The notes under the pieces: generated by a model
What the model was told of the DNA's origin: nothing
Seen by the model: the letters and a program-made list of their open reading frames with translations, nothing else
The model's database searches: none
Shown: piece after piece, positions 63,798 to 64,000 of the stretch
Layout of the letters: the number at the start of each line of letters is the position of its first letter
Position numbering within the stretch: position 1 is the first letter of the stretch
NCBI GenBank assembly: GCA_005793345.1
Contig: SXSU01000022.1
Location: forward strand, 62,001-126,000
DNA length: 64,000 nucleotides
Direction: 5' to 3'
Source of the DNA: Bdellovibrionales bacterium
Lineage (GTDB): Bacteria; Bdellovibrionota; Bdellovibrionia; Bdellovibrionales; Bdellovibrionaceae
Program-made: the position numbers and the translations under genes

Positions 63798-64000
63798 ATG
63801 ACATCTAAACCATCACTGTCCATCTAGGGACGAGATAATGAGCTTAAAAAACTAATGTTATTGAAGCAAAAAAATACCTCAAGTCTAGTAGTAATGATGG
63901 GGCGACGTCGAATTGGAAAGAGTTATTTACTAAAAAAATATGCCGAAAGCTTCTCAAAAGTTTTTTTATTTGATGGATTAGCCCCACATGAAAAACAGAC
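63798..64000 (+). pseudogene. AAA ATPase fragment with early amber codon (locus 4), continues past window
   Basis: From ATG at 63798 the tenth codon is TAG (63825-63827). The frame then continues GRDNELKKL, 'SSLVVMMGRRRIGKSYLL' (Walker A) and 'LFDGLAPHEKQ' to the window end, closely like locus 3 (WGRNSEL, KGRRRIGKST, SGLAP). The TAG sits exactly where locus 3 has the Trp codon TGG, so one base change created it. Either the gene is dead, or it starts later at an in-frame ATG without a ribosome site. Confidence 0.8.

Overview
The window comes from an AT-rich (roughly one-third GC by eye) Gram-negative, flagellated bacterium. Outer-membrane genes (lpxD, hldD, hldC, several lipoproteins, a barrel-like protein), a flagellin, a dispersed division/peptidoglycan cluster and many secreted proteins of unknown function fit a member of the Bdellovibrionota or a neighbouring deltaproteobacterial-type lineage. 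That placement is inference from gene content; no rRNA or tRNA gene was seen.

Layout. 1-9 kb: HAD 5'-nucleotidase, rplU, rpmA, obgE, a fused nadD-rsfS, an unusual Asn/Ser-rich protein, a DnaQ-type exonuclease, a ferredoxin and a TrmJ-type methyltransferase. 9-13 kb: hldD, a radical SAM/SPASM protein, a gene-poor stretch, and icd. 13-20 kb: murE-murF on the minus strand, facing away from a lipoprotein gene, ftsW, murG and murC. 20-27.6 kb: surface or secreted proteins, then the operon prmA-rsmE-RDD-hldC. 27.6-38.3 kb: an accessory zone with three AAA ATPase/nuclease-fold genes, gene-specific hairpin arrays, a duplicated piece of prmA, secreted hypotheticals and fliC. 38-56 kb: tex, infA, lpxD, a patatin-like lipoprotein, pepP, aroC, ung, an exported small heat-shock protein, pgi, recD2, a Gre-like factor and a secreted phospholipase C/P1-nuclease-like protein. 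57-63.7 kb: an arginine-succinyltransferase-type catabolic cluster followed by mltG. The window ends inside a fourth, disrupted ATPase gene.

The most interesting signal is the ATPase family. Four loci (27.7, 33.4, 38.2 and 63.7 kb) each have an AAA ATPase gene preceded immediately by a pair of hairpins. The hairpin sequence is private to each locus but the architecture is shared. At two loci the right arm of the proximal hairpin contains the Shine-Dalgarno sequence, followed by five T and the start codon. This resembles the fold-back silencing used by some insertion sequences. The first ATPase is also bracketed by 182-bp direct repeats made of the 5' end of prmA, about 91% identical and differing mostly by synonymous or conservative changes, as if an integration event had exchanged the start of the gene. 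I read these as candidate selfish or site-specific elements; mobility is not proven.

A second repeat family is a composite of three hairpins (B-C-A, about 140 bp per unit). It occurs at 3.7, 33.1, 49.4 and 51.1 kb in different copy numbers and orientations, with loop variation that preserves pairing.
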